NCBI RefSeq assembly: GCF_900105395.1
Contig: NZ_LT629775.1
Location: forward strand, 1,364,001-1,428,000
From: Streptomyces sp. TLI_053
GTDB lineage: Bacteria > Actinomycetota > Actinomycetes > Streptomycetales > Streptomycetaceae
Reading direction: 5' to 3'
Length of the DNA: 64,000 bases
Shown: positions 17,576-25,248 of the stretch, in pieces
Numbering within the stretch: the stretch's first letter is position 1
How the letters are laid out: each line of letters starts with the position of its first letter
Position numbers and translations under genes: made by a program
Notes under the pieces: generated by a model
What the model saw: the letters and a program-made list of their open reading frames with translations, nothing else
Databases searched by the model: none
What the model was told of the DNA's origin: nothing

Positions 17576-18194
17576 GACGACGCCTCCGGTCAGCGGTCCG
17601 GCCGGCGGGGACCGCGGCCGGGGTGGGGGTGGGGGTGACCCGGGCCGGGCCGGGGGCCGGAACCGTACGTGGGCGCGGGCTCGGGACCCGGCTCGCGCTC
17701 CCAACCCCGCTCCCGGCCCCGCTCCCGCTTGCGGTCGCGGTCGCGGTCGGGCGGGTGCGGGCCGACCGGGCCGCGAGGGCCGCTCGTCCGGCGACCACCG
17801 ACAGCGCCACGACCAGGGCCAGCGCCATCACCGGGAAGGCGTCGACCACCCAGCGCACCGCCGCCGAGGCGAGCGCCTTGCCCTGTGCGGCATCGGATCC
17901 GGCGTCGGATGCGGTGGCGGTGGCCCAGGCGGTGCCGACCCTGGCGACCAGGACCACGGGCGGCGCGGCGATGACGACCCACCAGCGCCCGGGGCGGGTG
18001 CAGCGGGCCGCCGCGACGCCGGTTCCCAGAACGGCACCAACGGCGAGGAGCGGACCGCCGCCGTTCCCGGTCAGCTCCCCGGCGACCGCGCCGGCCAGCG
18101 GCAGCCCGGTCGCGGCCAGCAGGACCACCGCCGTGCCACCGGGGCGGGGCGGCGGGGCCGATCCTCCCGCGCCTCTCGCGTGTTGCCCGACCAT
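17568..18194 (-). CDS. DUF6542-type small membrane protein
   Basis: 208 aa from the ATG at 18194, which follows a G/A-rich stretch serving as ribosome-binding site. Four hydrophobic segments occur within residues ~20-160 (TAVVLLAATGLPLAGAVAGE, LLAVGAVLGTGVAAA, WWVVIAAPPVVLVARVG and a fourth near AFPVMALALVVALSVVAG). A low-complexity Ser/Gly/Pro/Arg tail follows. The arrangement matches DUF6542 proteins that precede LCP or sugar genes in streptomycetes. Function unknown; coupling to the LCP ligase suggests an envelope role. Confidence 0.65.
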   Translation of the reverse strand: MVGQHARGAGGSAPPPRPGGTAVVLLAATGLPLAGAVAGELTGNGGGPLLAVGAVLGTGVAAARCTRPGRWWVVIAAPPVVLVARVGTAWATATASDAGSDAAQGKALASAAVRWVVDAFPVMALALVVALSVVAGRAALAARSARTRPTATATASGSGAGSGVGSASRVPSPRPRTVPAPGPARVTPTPTPAAVPAGRTADRRRRHG

Positions 18195-18231
18195 TCCCCA
18201 CACCCCTTCCGTGGTGCCCCTCCGGTGAACT

Positions 18232-18247
18232 TCTACAATGCTGTAGA
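18232..18247. promoter_or_regulatory. palindromic operator upstream of DUF6542-LCP operon
   Basis: TCTACA-ATGC-TGTAGA is a perfect 6-bp inverted repeat in the only AT-rich stretch of the 18195-18396 gap, 38 bp before the leftward ATG. It resembles the CTACA/TGTAG half-sites of BlaI/CopY-type repressors. No such regulator is encoded next to it. Confidence 0.45.
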
Positions 18248-18396
18248 GCAAGAGTGCAGCATACAAACCCGTCCCCGCGAATTCACCCCGGCCTCACCCG
18301 CCACCTCACCACCACGGTGTCTCCCGGCCGGGAAAACGGCAGGTCAGGGGCGGCTAGGATGAACACGAACCGGGCGGAACGAACAGAAGGACCATC

Positions 18397-18591
18397 ATGT
18401 TCGAGCACCTCAAGAACCTCGCCGACAAGGCCACCGACCTCGCCCGCGAGCACAGCGGAGCCGTCACCCAGGGCCTGGACAAGGTCGCCGGGATCGTCGA
18501 CGACAGGACGGACGGCAAGTACAGCGGGCACATCGAGACCGCCACGGGCAAGGCGAAGGACTTCGTCAACGGCCTGGACGAGCCCAAGTAA
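18397..18591 (+). CDS. MT0933/Rv0909-type antitoxin-like small protein
   Basis: 64 aa, ATG with AAGGA upstream and a TAGGAT -10-like box at 18355-18360. The sequence MFEHLKNLADKATDLA...VDDRTDGKYSGHI...GKAKDFV matches the small helical antitoxin family PF14013 (mycobacterial Rv0909). No partner toxin gene lies beside it, since the next gene is galE on the other strand. In streptomycetes this family usually occurs as an orphan, so an antitoxin role here is doubtful. Confidence 0.75.
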   Translation: MFEHLKNLADKATDLAREHSGAVTQGLDKVAGIVDDRTDGKYSGHIETATGKAKDFVNGLDEPK

Positions 18592-18619
18592 CGCCCGGCG
18601 CGGACCGTCCCCGCCCGGA

Positions 18620-18642
18620 CCCCGGACCGGCCGGGTCCGGGG
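18620..18642. terminator. bidirectional hairpin terminator
   Basis: CCCCGGACC-GGCCG-GGTCCGGGG, between the converging antitoxin-like and galE genes. Confidence 0.65.
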
Positions 18643-18668
18643 CGGGACGGGCCGCGCTCGGCCGGCCG

Positions 18669-19697
18669 TCAGACGGTCGTGGCCAGGCGCTCGATCCAGC
18701 GGGCGCGCCACGCGAGCGCGTCCCGGACGCCCTCCGCGATGCTCCGGCGCGGCTCCCAGCCGAGCAGTTCGCGCGCCGCCGTCACGTCGCTGTAGCAGCC
18801 GAGCACGTCCCCGGGGCGCGGCTCCGCCTCCCGGACGTCCAGCTTCTCGCCGATCGCCTGCTCGAAGGCCTCGACCAGCTCGCGGACCGTGGTGCCGTCA
18901 CCGGTACCGATGTTGACGACCCGATAGCGGTCCTCGGCCCCGGGCCGGACCACCTCGTCGAACCGGACCAGCGCGGCGACGTGGGCGTCGGCGACGTCCT
19001 GGACGTGGATGTAGTCCCGGATCCCCGAGCCGTCCCGGGTGTCCCAGTCGACACCGGTGATGGTGAACGGGGTACCGCTGACGTGCGCCTCGATCAGCTT
19101 GCCGAGCGCGTGGCTCGGCGCGAGGTCCTGGAGACCGGTCCGCAGCCGCGGGTCGGCGCCGATCGGGTTGAAGTAGCGCAGCGCGACGACCCGCGTCCCG
19201 TCGGCGTCGGCCCCCCGGGTCCAGTCCTGGAGCACCTGCTCCATCATCTGCTTGGTGCGCGCGTACGGGCTGCTCCCGTCGACCGGGCAGCTCTCGTCGA
19301 CCCGGCCGGTCGGGGTGGGGCGGTAGATGGAGGCGGAGCTGCTGAAGACCACCCGGGTGCAGCCGTTGCGCTGGAGCGACTCCAGCAGTTCGACGGTCTT
19401 GCCGACGTTCTCCCGGTAGTAGAACAGCGGGCGCGCGACCGACTCGGGGACGACGATCCGGGCGGCGCAGTGCAGCGTCGCGTCGATGTCGGGGTGCTCC
19501 GCGAAGATCCGGTCGACCAGCGCCGGGTCCGCGATGTCCCCCCGGTAGAACTCCCGGCCCTCGACGAACTCGGCCCGGCCCTTGGAGAGGTCGTCGAGGA
19601 CGACCGGGGTGATGCCCGCGTCCAGCAACGCGGACGCCACGGTGCTTCCGATGAATCCTGCCCCGCCGGTGATCAGTACCTTTCGCACGATCCGCAT
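18669..19697 (-). CDS. galE: UDP-glucose 4-epimerase
   Basis: 342 aa, the usual GalE length. The ATG at 19697 has GAGGGAG upstream and puts the Rossmann motif GGAGFIGS at residues 11-18. The short-chain dehydrogenase catalytic residues are present: SSSAS (119-123) and YxxxK at Tyr145-Lys149 (SPYARTKQ). LRYFNPIGADP and DGSGIRDYIHVQDVADAH are characteristic of GalE. It interconverts UDP-glucose and UDP-galactose with bound NAD, feeding galactose use and surface glycans. It lies alone, which fits a role in envelope polysaccharide rather than a gal operon. Confidence 0.92.
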   Translation of the reverse strand: MRIVRKVLITGGAGFIGSTVASALLDAGITPVVLDDLSKGRAEFVEGREFYRGDIADPALVDRIFAEHPDIDATLHCAARIVVPESVARPLFYYRENVGKTVELLESLQRNGCTRVVFSSSASIYRPTPTGRVDESCPVDGSSPYARTKQMMEQVLQDWTRGADADGTRVVALRYFNPIGADPRLRTGLQDLAPSHALGKLIEAHVSGTPFTITGVDWDTRDGSGIRDYIHVQDVADAHVAALVRFDEVVRPGAEDRYRVVNIGTGDGTTVRELVEAFEQAIGEKLDVREAEPRPGDVLGCYSDVTAARELLGWEPRRSIAEGVRDALAWRARWIERLATTV

Positions 19698-19851
19698 GCT
19701 CCCTCGCCTCATGACGGACGCCCCGTGACGCCCGTTGCGGGGAGGACGAGCAGTTCGCACCCGGTGGTTCCCGGCGGCGGATCGCCGGGGTGCCGCCGGG
19801 CCGGGGTCGACTCGGGGACGGCGACTGGGGAACGGCGGGCCCTGCGGACCG

Positions 19852-19925
19852 GGAACGGCGGCTCAGGAACGGCGGGCCCGGCGGCGCAGGAACGGCGGCT
19901 CAGGAACGGCGGGCCCGGCGGCGCA
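19852..19925. repeat. perfect 37-bp tandem duplication at a gene 3' end
   Basis: Two identical 37-bp units (19852-19888 and 19889-19925), with a partial third copy just upstream (~19829). The second unit contains the stop codon and last codons (RRRARRS) of the leftward membrane protein gene, so the repeat copies the gene's end into the spacer. Confidence 0.9.
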
Positions 19926-20601
19926 GGACGAGGCCGGTGGCGACCAGGGCGACTGCGACCACGGCGGTGCCCACGGCGGCCCAGGTGCCGAGATCGGACC
20001 CGTCGGACCCGTCGGACCCGTCCGCTCGGGCGGCGGCCGCAGTGGCGTCGGAGGCGGAGGCGGCACCCGGCGGGGTCCGGGTGGCGGCGGGGTCGGGAGC
20101 CGTGCCCGCCGCCGTCGGCCGGACCGTGGGACCGTGGGTACCCGGACCTGCCGTGCCCGGACCCACCGTGCCGGGACCCGCCGTGCCCGGACCGGTGGGC
20201 GTCGGCAGCGTCGGGTCGGAGATCACCGCCGTCTCGACGTCGAGTTCGCGCTCACCGTGCCCGAGCGAGGGGAACGCGCAGTCCACCACGATCCGCCAGT
20301 GCCCGGCCGGCAGGAACTCCCGTGTGGTGTAGGTACCCGGCCGCCCCGGCACGGCGACCAGCCGCCACGGTCCGGCCGCCCGGCCGTCGGCGGAGGTGGC
20401 GGAGAGCGTCCCGGCGAACTGCTCGGTGACCGGGTCGTGGTCGTTCTCCCAGGTGGCGACGGTGGTCACGTGCCCGCCGTCCTGGCCGGACACCTCCAGG
20501 TGGACGGTGTCCCCGTGCGCGGCGGCGGGGACTGCGGCGGGGGCGAGCACGACCGCCCCGGCGAGGGCCAGAGCGGCGAGGGACTGACGGGTGCGGGACA
20601 T
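19900..20601 (-). CDS. secreted, C-terminally membrane-anchored protein of unknown function
   Basis: 233 aa, ATG at 20601 with AGGAAG upstream. A signal peptide (ALAGAVVLAPAAVPAAA) is followed by HGDTVHLEVSGQDGGHVTTV and a beta-sandwich domain with one internal Cys (VDCAFPSLGHGE), somewhat like FixH/YtkA or CopC-type domains. Then comes a PGTxGPGT-rich stalk, a C-terminal membrane helix (WAAVGTAVVAVALVATG) and an Arg-rich tail. The histidines near the mature N-terminus could bind metal, but I see no firm family match. It lies 105 bp downstream of the zinc protease gene, with a terminator-like hairpin in between. Confidence 0.7.
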   Translation of the reverse strand: MSRTRQSLAALALAGAVVLAPAAVPAAAHGDTVHLEVSGQDGGHVTTVATWENDHDPVTEQFAGTLSATSADGRAAGPWRLVAVPGRPGTYTTREFLPAGHWRIVVDCAFPSLGHGERELDVETAVISDPTLPTPTGPGTAGPGTVGPGTAGPGTHGPTVRPTAAGTAPDPAATRTPPGAASASDATAAAARADGSDGSDGSDLGTWAAVGTAVVAVALVATGLVLRRRARRS

Positions 20602-20629
20602 CGCGGGTCTTCCTGGTGAAGTCGAACGG

Positions 20630-20672
20630 GCCGGGTGCGGCCGCCACTGCGTCAGCGGCGGCCGCACCCGGC
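20630..20672. terminator. hairpin terminator after the zinc protease gene
   Basis: Perfect 16-bp arms (20630-20645 and 20657-20672; GCCGGGTGCGGCCGCC) with an 11-nt loop, in the gap after the leftward protease gene. Confidence 0.75.
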
Positions 20673-20706
20673 TCGGGTCCGGGGATCGGGGGTCGAACCC
20701 CGGACG

Positions 20707-23085
20707 TCAGGTGGTCTTCTGCAGGTTCCAGCTCTGGTAGGTCTGGCCGTTCGGCTTCTGCAGCTCCAGCAGCCAACCGCCGTAGTACCAGCGCTTGCCG
20801 ACACCGAGGACGAGCTCGGAACCGTCGGCGGTCAGGACGACCGCACCGCCGGCGGAGGTGACCCGCCACTTCTGCCCGGCCGCGTCCGAGCAGGGGCGCT
20901 GCGCGACGTACTGTCCGGCGACCGGGTTGCCGCCGAGCTGCAGGCACTTCTCCGAGCGGACGGACTTGATCCGCAGCGTGCCCGCGCCGCTGTCCTCGAA
21001 GGTCCACTTCTGGTTGGCGTAACCGGTGCGCTGGTAGGCGATGGCCACCGTGCCGTCGTTGAGCGAGCTGCCCCAGAGGTCGGCGGCCTGGCCGGTGAGG
21101 CCGTTCAGCAGGCTGTAGCGGGTCCCGGGCTGCGGCTTCCCGGCGTCGGCGGCCGTGCGGAAGGAGGCCGCGCGACCCGGCTTGGAGACCGCTCCGGCGG
21201 CGTCCCGGACGGCCACCGCGACGGAGTAGGCGGTGTCGGGCGCGAGCCGGACCACGCCGACCACGGTCGCCCGGACGGTGCCGATCGTCTGGCCGTTCAG
21301 CAGCACGTCGTACCCGTTCGCGCCCTTCACCGCGGGCCAGCTCAACACGGCCGAGGTCTGGGTGACCTGACTGACCGTCATGGCCGGGCCGGTGCCGCCG
21401 GTGGGTGAGGCGGTCGGGGTCGGGGTCGGGCTCGGGGTGGTCGATCCGGTGGGACTCGGCGTACCGGTGGAGGTCGGGGTGCCGGTCGGCGTCGGGGTAC
21501 CGGTGCCGGTCGGAGAGCCGGTCGGGCTCGGGGTGCCGGTCGGGCTCGCGGTCGGCGAGGCGCTGTTGGTGGCGGTCGGCCCCGCGGTGGGCGAACCGGT
21601 CGCGGTCGGCGTGCCGGTGGGCGTCGGGGTGCCGCCGGTCGCGGTGGGCGACGGGCTGCGGGTCGGCGAGTTCGTCGGGGTGGGCGAGCCGGTCGGGCTC
21701 TTCGTCGGGTCGGGCGTCGGCCCGGTGCCGCCGCCGGCGATCAGGAAGCGGTTGTTGGCGACGTTCCAGTGGGTGGCGAGGTAGCTGCCCGGCGCCGGGT
21801 CGGTGTGGTAGTAGTCGTCGTGCCGGCAGTCCAGGCGCATGTCACTGGCGTTGTCCGGGCAGACCGTGCGCATCGCCGGGTAGTACGGGGTGTCCGAGTA
21901 GCACATGATGTCCCACTCGTCGACGCAGTGGCCGCCCTTGCTGGAGTTGGGCGCGCTGTTGCTCACCGCGCCCAGGTTGTGGCCGAGTTCGTGCGCGGCG
22001 GTGTGGCCGCCCCAGCAGCCCGAGTCCGTCCGGCCGTAGGAGGGGCCGAAGTTGCTCAGGTTGTCCTGGCCGGGCCGCTCGTCGCCGGCGAAGGTGCCGA
22101 TGCCGCAGTACACCTTGGCGTCGGCGAAGATCATGTACTTGCGGTCCTTGCGGTTGAGGCCCTGGGCCGCGATCGCACGGTTGCTGGTGTTGAAGTCGGC
22201 CATCTCCGCGTCGGACACCTGGATGTTCAACACCGAGGCGGAGCAGTCGGATTCGGTGACGAACCGGACGTGCCGGACACCACCCGTCTCCTGGGCGCTC
22301 GCGTTGTAGATGACGTCGACGTCGGCGGCCCACTTCTTGAAGGAGGCCAGGTACTGGGCGAACCGGTCGTTGCCCGGGGTGTGCGCGTAGACCACCTGGA
22401 CCCGGTTGCCGGCACTGCCGTCGCCCTCGCAGACGACGCCCTGGCCGCCGGCGGCGGGCGCGGCGGCGACCGCCTGGTCACCGGCCGCGTCGGCCAGCAG
22501 CGTCTTGGTCGCCGCGTCCAGGACCGGCATCGAACCCTTCACCAGGTCCGCGGCGGTGGGCGGTTGGGCATCGGCCGGGGGCGTCAGCGGGGCCGGCTGG
22601 GCGACGGCGGCGGCCACCGGCGGGACGTCCTTGCGGATGTCCACGTCCTTCGGCGGCGCGTCCGGGCCGTGGCTGCACAGCTCGCCGCCGGTCACCTCCA
22701 GCGAACCGGCGCAGCGGTCGCCGGCGGGCAGGTTCAGTCCGGCGTAGACCAGGCCGCGTTCGGGCTGGTCCTTGGGTATCTCCTTGATCGGCGCGGCCTT
22801 CTGGTCGCGCTTCGGCCCGGGGGCCCTGGTGGCGTTCTCGGCGGTGCCGGTCTCGCCCGTGCCGTCGTCGGCGATCGTGCCCGCCATGGCACCGCCCACC
22901 CCGTCGGCCGAACCCGCCACCGCGCTCGCCGCGGCGGTGTCGTGCACCGCGGACGACTCCATGGCGGTGCTGATGCCCAGCGCGCCCGCGACCAGTCCGG
23001 CCGCGACCGCCAGTGAGATCAGTGCCGTGCGCTTGCCCGTCCGTCGACGCCGCCGACGGCGGAGCTCCGTGCTCCGGTGCCCCAT
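20707..23085 (-). CDS. secreted zinc metalloprotease with FN3 and ricin-type lectin domains
   Basis: 792 aa; the ATG at 23085 follows GAGAGGAG at 7 nt. An Arg-rich start and hydrophobic segment (~18-36) form the signal anchor. A pro-region precedes the catalytic domain with HTAAHELGHNLG (His365, Glu366, His369) and a Met-turn DIMCY (Met394), a zincin/metzincin pattern. A PTGTPT-type linker (~458-563), an FN3 domain (~567-645) and a ricin-B carbohydrate-binding domain (~656-790, QKWTFEDSG, CLQLGG, QSWNLQ) follow. It probably degrades polymer-bound protein outside the cell. The canonical third metzincin ligand (HExxHxxGxxH/D) is Ser375, so another residue must serve. Confidence 0.88.
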   Translation of the reverse strand: MGHRSTELRRRRRRRTGKRTALISLAVAAGLVAGALGISTAMESSAVHDTAAASAVAGSADGVGGAMAGTIADDGTGETGTAENATRAPGPKRDQKAAPIKEIPKDQPERGLVYAGLNLPAGDRCAGSLEVTGGELCSHGPDAPPKDVDIRKDVPPVAAAVAQPAPLTPPADAQPPTAADLVKGSMPVLDAATKTLLADAAGDQAVAAAPAAGGQGVVCEGDGSAGNRVQVVYAHTPGNDRFAQYLASFKKWAADVDVIYNASAQETGGVRHVRFVTESDCSASVLNIQVSDAEMADFNTSNRAIAAQGLNRKDRKYMIFADAKVYCGIGTFAGDERPGQDNLSNFGPSYGRTDSGCWGGHTAAHELGHNLGAVSNSAPNSSKGGHCVDEWDIMCYSDTPYYPAMRTVCPDNASDMRLDCRHDDYYHTDPAPGSYLATHWNVANNRFLIAGGGTGPTPDPTKSPTGSPTPTNSPTRSPSPTATGGTPTPTGTPTATGSPTAGPTATNSASPTASPTGTPSPTGSPTGTGTPTPTGTPTSTGTPSPTGSTTPSPTPTPTASPTGGTGPAMTVSQVTQTSAVLSWPAVKGANGYDVLLNGQTIGTVRATVVGVVRLAPDTAYSVAVAVRDAAGAVSKPGRAASFRTAADAGKPQPGTRYSLLNGLTGQAADLWGSSLNDGTVAIAYQRTGYANQKWTFEDSGAGTLRIKSVRSEKCLQLGGNPVAGQYVAQRPCSDAAGQKWRVTSAGGAVVLTADGSELVLGVGKRWYYGGWLLELQKPNGQTYQSWNLQKTT

Positions 23086-23300
23086 CGGGTGACTCCTCTC
23101 CTCGTGCGAGGGTCCGGCCACCGCTCGGGGTGATGGCCTGAACCTTCCGACACTCCGGAGACCGGCCCGGGCGGGCCGGATAACAAAAACCTCTTTTCGA
23201 AATTCGCGCGGGCGGACGAGGGCGTCCGGCCGGGACTCGAGGCGCGGTCGGTGACACGTCGTCGGCGCCCCGCCCGGGGGCCGGTGCGCGCCTCGGGACC

Positions 23301-23400
23301 GGCAGGACTCCCTCGTGAGCGGCAGGACGCCCTCGGAAGCAGCAGGGGCGCCCTCGTAGCGGTAGGACGCCCTTGTGAGCGGCAGGACGCCCTCGGGACC
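23301..23400. repeat. 20-bp tandem repeat array, five copies
   Basis: Five exactly spaced 20-bp units based on GGCAGGACGCCCTCGTGAGC occupy 23301-23400, with a weak sixth before them. They lie within the 327-bp gap 23086-23412 and stop 12 bp short of the next leftward gene's stop codon. The other end of the gap (23178-23205) is AT-rich and contains TTTTCGAAATTC, probably the protease promoter. Confidence 0.9.
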
Positions 23401-23412
23401 AGCGAGCCCGTC

Positions 23413-23949
23413 TCAGGCCGCGACGTCGAGCCGCTGCGGGGCGAGACCGAGGCTGCCCTGCCGGTGCAGCGCGGCGAGGCCCGCCGCGAGCTGCCCCGGA
23501 TCACCCGCCAGCCAGTACCGGAGCGCGGCCGACAGGGCGGCGCTCGCCGGGCCGATCCGCAGACCGGTCACCGCCGTGATCCGCTCGCCGACCAGCGGGA
23601 GCAGATCGGCGACCGGCGCCGGCAGCCAGAGGGTGACCGCGCACGGCGCCGGCCGGGCCAGCACCCGCAGCAGCCGCAGCACGTCCGCGTCCCCCGGGCC
23701 CGGCCCCGGCGCCGCCTCGGGCCCTGACGCGGCCCCGGCCCCGGCCCCGATCCCCTGGGCGACGGGCAGCACCGTCGGCTCCGGCCGGGCCGGGAACAGC
23801 GGGAGGACGTGCAGACTGGGGACGACGTCGATCAGCCCGTCCGCCGCGACGTCGGACATGTCGGCGCCGTGTCCACGCGCGAGTTCACGCAGCAGGGCCC
23901 GTTCGGCGGCCGCGATCCTGACGGTCAGCATGACTTCTTCGCAGTCCAT
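23413..23949 (-). CDS. hypothetical protein downstream of ribosome-stasis factor
   Basis: 178 aa from the ATG at 23949 (GGGAAC upstream; ATG 23931 is possible). The N-terminus MLTVRIAAAERALLRELARG resembles a short strand-helix DNA-binding or coiled element. The middle is Pro/Ala/Gly rich (GIGAGAGAASGPEAAPGPGP), and the C-terminal half is Leu/Ala-rich helix (VADLLPLVGERITAVTGLRI). I do not recognise the family. It follows the HPF-like gene by 88 bp on the same strand and may belong to the same stress-induced transcript. Confidence 0.6.
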   Translation of the reverse strand: MDCEEVMLTVRIAAAERALLRELARGHGADMSDVAADGLIDVVPSLHVLPLFPARPEPTVLPVAQGIGAGAGAASGPEAAPGPGPGDADVLRLLRVLARPAPCAVTLWLPAPVADLLPLVGERITAVTGLRIGPASAALSAALRYWLAGDPGQLAAGLAALHRQGSLGLAPQRLDVAA

Positions 23950-24037
23950 GGTCCCAGTTCCCCGTCCAGAGCGTGAGGGTGTGCTCGTCCGTTGTCGGTC
24001 GTGTACCGGTCAGCCCTTGCCGATCATTACCTGCCCG

Positions 24038-24817
24038 TCAGTAGGGGTCCGCTATCGGCGTGATCAAGCCATAGTGGCCGTCGTAGCGGCGGTACAGGAT
24101 CCGGCCGCGCCCGTCACCGGGATCGGTGTGGAAGACGAAGGGCCAGCAGGTCAGCCAGAGTTGGCGGGCCGCTTCGAGGACGTCCAGCCGGGAAGCCGGG
24201 TGCGCGCTCTCCGTCAGTGGCAGCCCCGAGCTGCCGAGCCGGGCCGTGGAGTGGGCCCGTACCAGCCGGAATCCCCCGCTCGCGGGTGTCCGGTGGACCA
24301 CGCTGTCCTGGCCGGTGAGCACGTCCGAGAAGAGGTGGAACCGGTAGTCGAGGGCCAGCATCTCGCGCACCGCCTGCTCGGGCGTGTGCCGGACCAGGAG
24401 CACCGACTTCCGCCGGACGATCCGCCGTTCGGCGAGCGGCCGCGGCGCGTACTGGGGACGGTAGGAGCTCTCGTACGCCGTCGCCAGCCCGATGTCGCCG
24501 AGCTCGCGCAGCCGGACGGCGCGCCCGGCGAGAGTGCCGAGCGCCAGGTCGACCGCCTCCCGGACGGTCACCGCCGCCAGTTCCACCCGGACCCGCCCCA
24601 CGCCCGCCAGGTCCAGCGCGGCCTGGGCGACGGCGGGCCTGGTCACCGACCGGTCCCGCGGCCGGGTGAGCCGCAGCCGGGCGGTGTGCGCGTCCGGCCC
24701 GAGGTCCGCGATCAGCGCCAGGCACCGGCTCCGGGCGTACTCCGCGTCCTCGCGGGGCAGTTCGCCCCGGATCTCCACCCGGACGTCGAGGGCGGGCCGG
24801 TGGCGCAGACGGGTCAT
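24038..24817 (-). CDS. RafS/HPF-like ribosome-associated stasis factor with two S30AE C-terminal domains
   Basis: 259 aa. The ATG at 24817 has AGGAGG upstream. An N-terminal S30AE-like domain (~8-110) is followed by two copies of the HPF C-terminal dimerisation domain. The first is at ~130-190 (IVRRKSVLLVRHTPEQAVREM, HLFSDVLTGQDSVVHR), the second at ~205-256 (WPFVFHTDPGDGRGRILYRR). Length and double tail match mycobacterial RafS, a DosR-controlled factor that stabilises ribosomes in hypoxic stasis. The OsdR/DevR-like palindrome just upstream supports the same logic here. Confidence 0.8.
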   Translation of the reverse strand: MTRLRHRPALDVRVEIRGELPREDAEYARSRCLALIADLGPDAHTARLRLTRPRDRSVTRPAVAQAALDLAGVGRVRVELAAVTVREAVDLALGTLAGRAVRLRELGDIGLATAYESSYRPQYAPRPLAERRIVRRKSVLLVRHTPEQAVREMLALDYRFHLFSDVLTGQDSVVHRTPASGGFRLVRAHSTARLGSSGLPLTESAHPASRLDVLEAARQLWLTCWPFVFHTDPGDGRGRILYRRYDGHYGLITPIADPY

Positions 24818-24872
24818 CAGGGGATCCTCCTCGGTTCGGCACCATGCTGGACCCGTGCACGCCCTCCCGCCG

Positions 24873-24888
24873 AGGGCCGAAAGGCCCT
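24873..24888. promoter_or_regulatory. OsdR/DevR (DosR-like) operator candidate
   Basis: AGGGCC-GAAA-GGCCCT is a perfect 6-bp inverted repeat 55 bp upstream of the ribosome-stasis gene. From memory it matches 14 of 16 positions of the S. coelicolor OsdR consensus AGGGCCGATCGGCCCT. Confidence 0.5.
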
Positions 24889-25248
24889 GCCCACCAGGCA
24901 GGACGACCCGGGCGGACCCGAACGGTCCGCCCCCCGGGCGGGGTCGCCGACGGCCGTCCGGACGGCCCCATCGGGACGCCACGCGTACACCTTGAGGACA
25001 CTCCACCGATGGGGTGATCAACCCGGGTACGGCGCAACGCTCACGGGACCGGCGCGTTTCCCATGGCGTGCGCCCTCTGGCAGCGGCGCGCGCGGGGTCC
25101 GCGTCGACCGGCCCCCGGAACCCGGCGGTCGCGGCGGCGGCTCCGGTGGTACCGCAACGCCGGGCCGTTCGACCGGTCCGACACCGACCGGTCGCGCCGG
25201 ACCGTCCCACCGGTCCGTTCCCCGGTCCATCTGGTGAGAGGTGATGTC
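24889..25248. promoter_or_regulatory. gene-free divergent spacer upstream of the P450-terpene synthase gene
   Basis: No convincing gene. Two further perfect inverted repeats are present: GGGCGGACC-CGAAC-GGTCCGCCC (24910-24932) and the 16-bp palindrome GGCCGTCCGGACGGCC (24952-24967). A TTGAGG at ~24992 could be a -35 box for the rightward gene. GAGAGG at ~25236-25241 is the ribosome-binding site that selects ATG 25249. Confidence 0.45.

Noticed and set aside
18397-18591. Complete toxin-antitoxin module
   Set aside because: Only the antitoxin-like protein is present; neighbouring genes are galE and LCP/DUF6542.
20676-20706. tRNA T-arm-like stretch GGGGTTCGACCCCC after the zinc protease stop (minus strand)
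   Set aside because: No acceptor, D or anticodon arms can be built around it. The flanks GTCCGGGG/CCCCGGAC simply make a hairpin.
23301-23400. CRISPR array
   Set aside because: The 20-bp units are directly adjacent with no spacers, and no cas genes are present.
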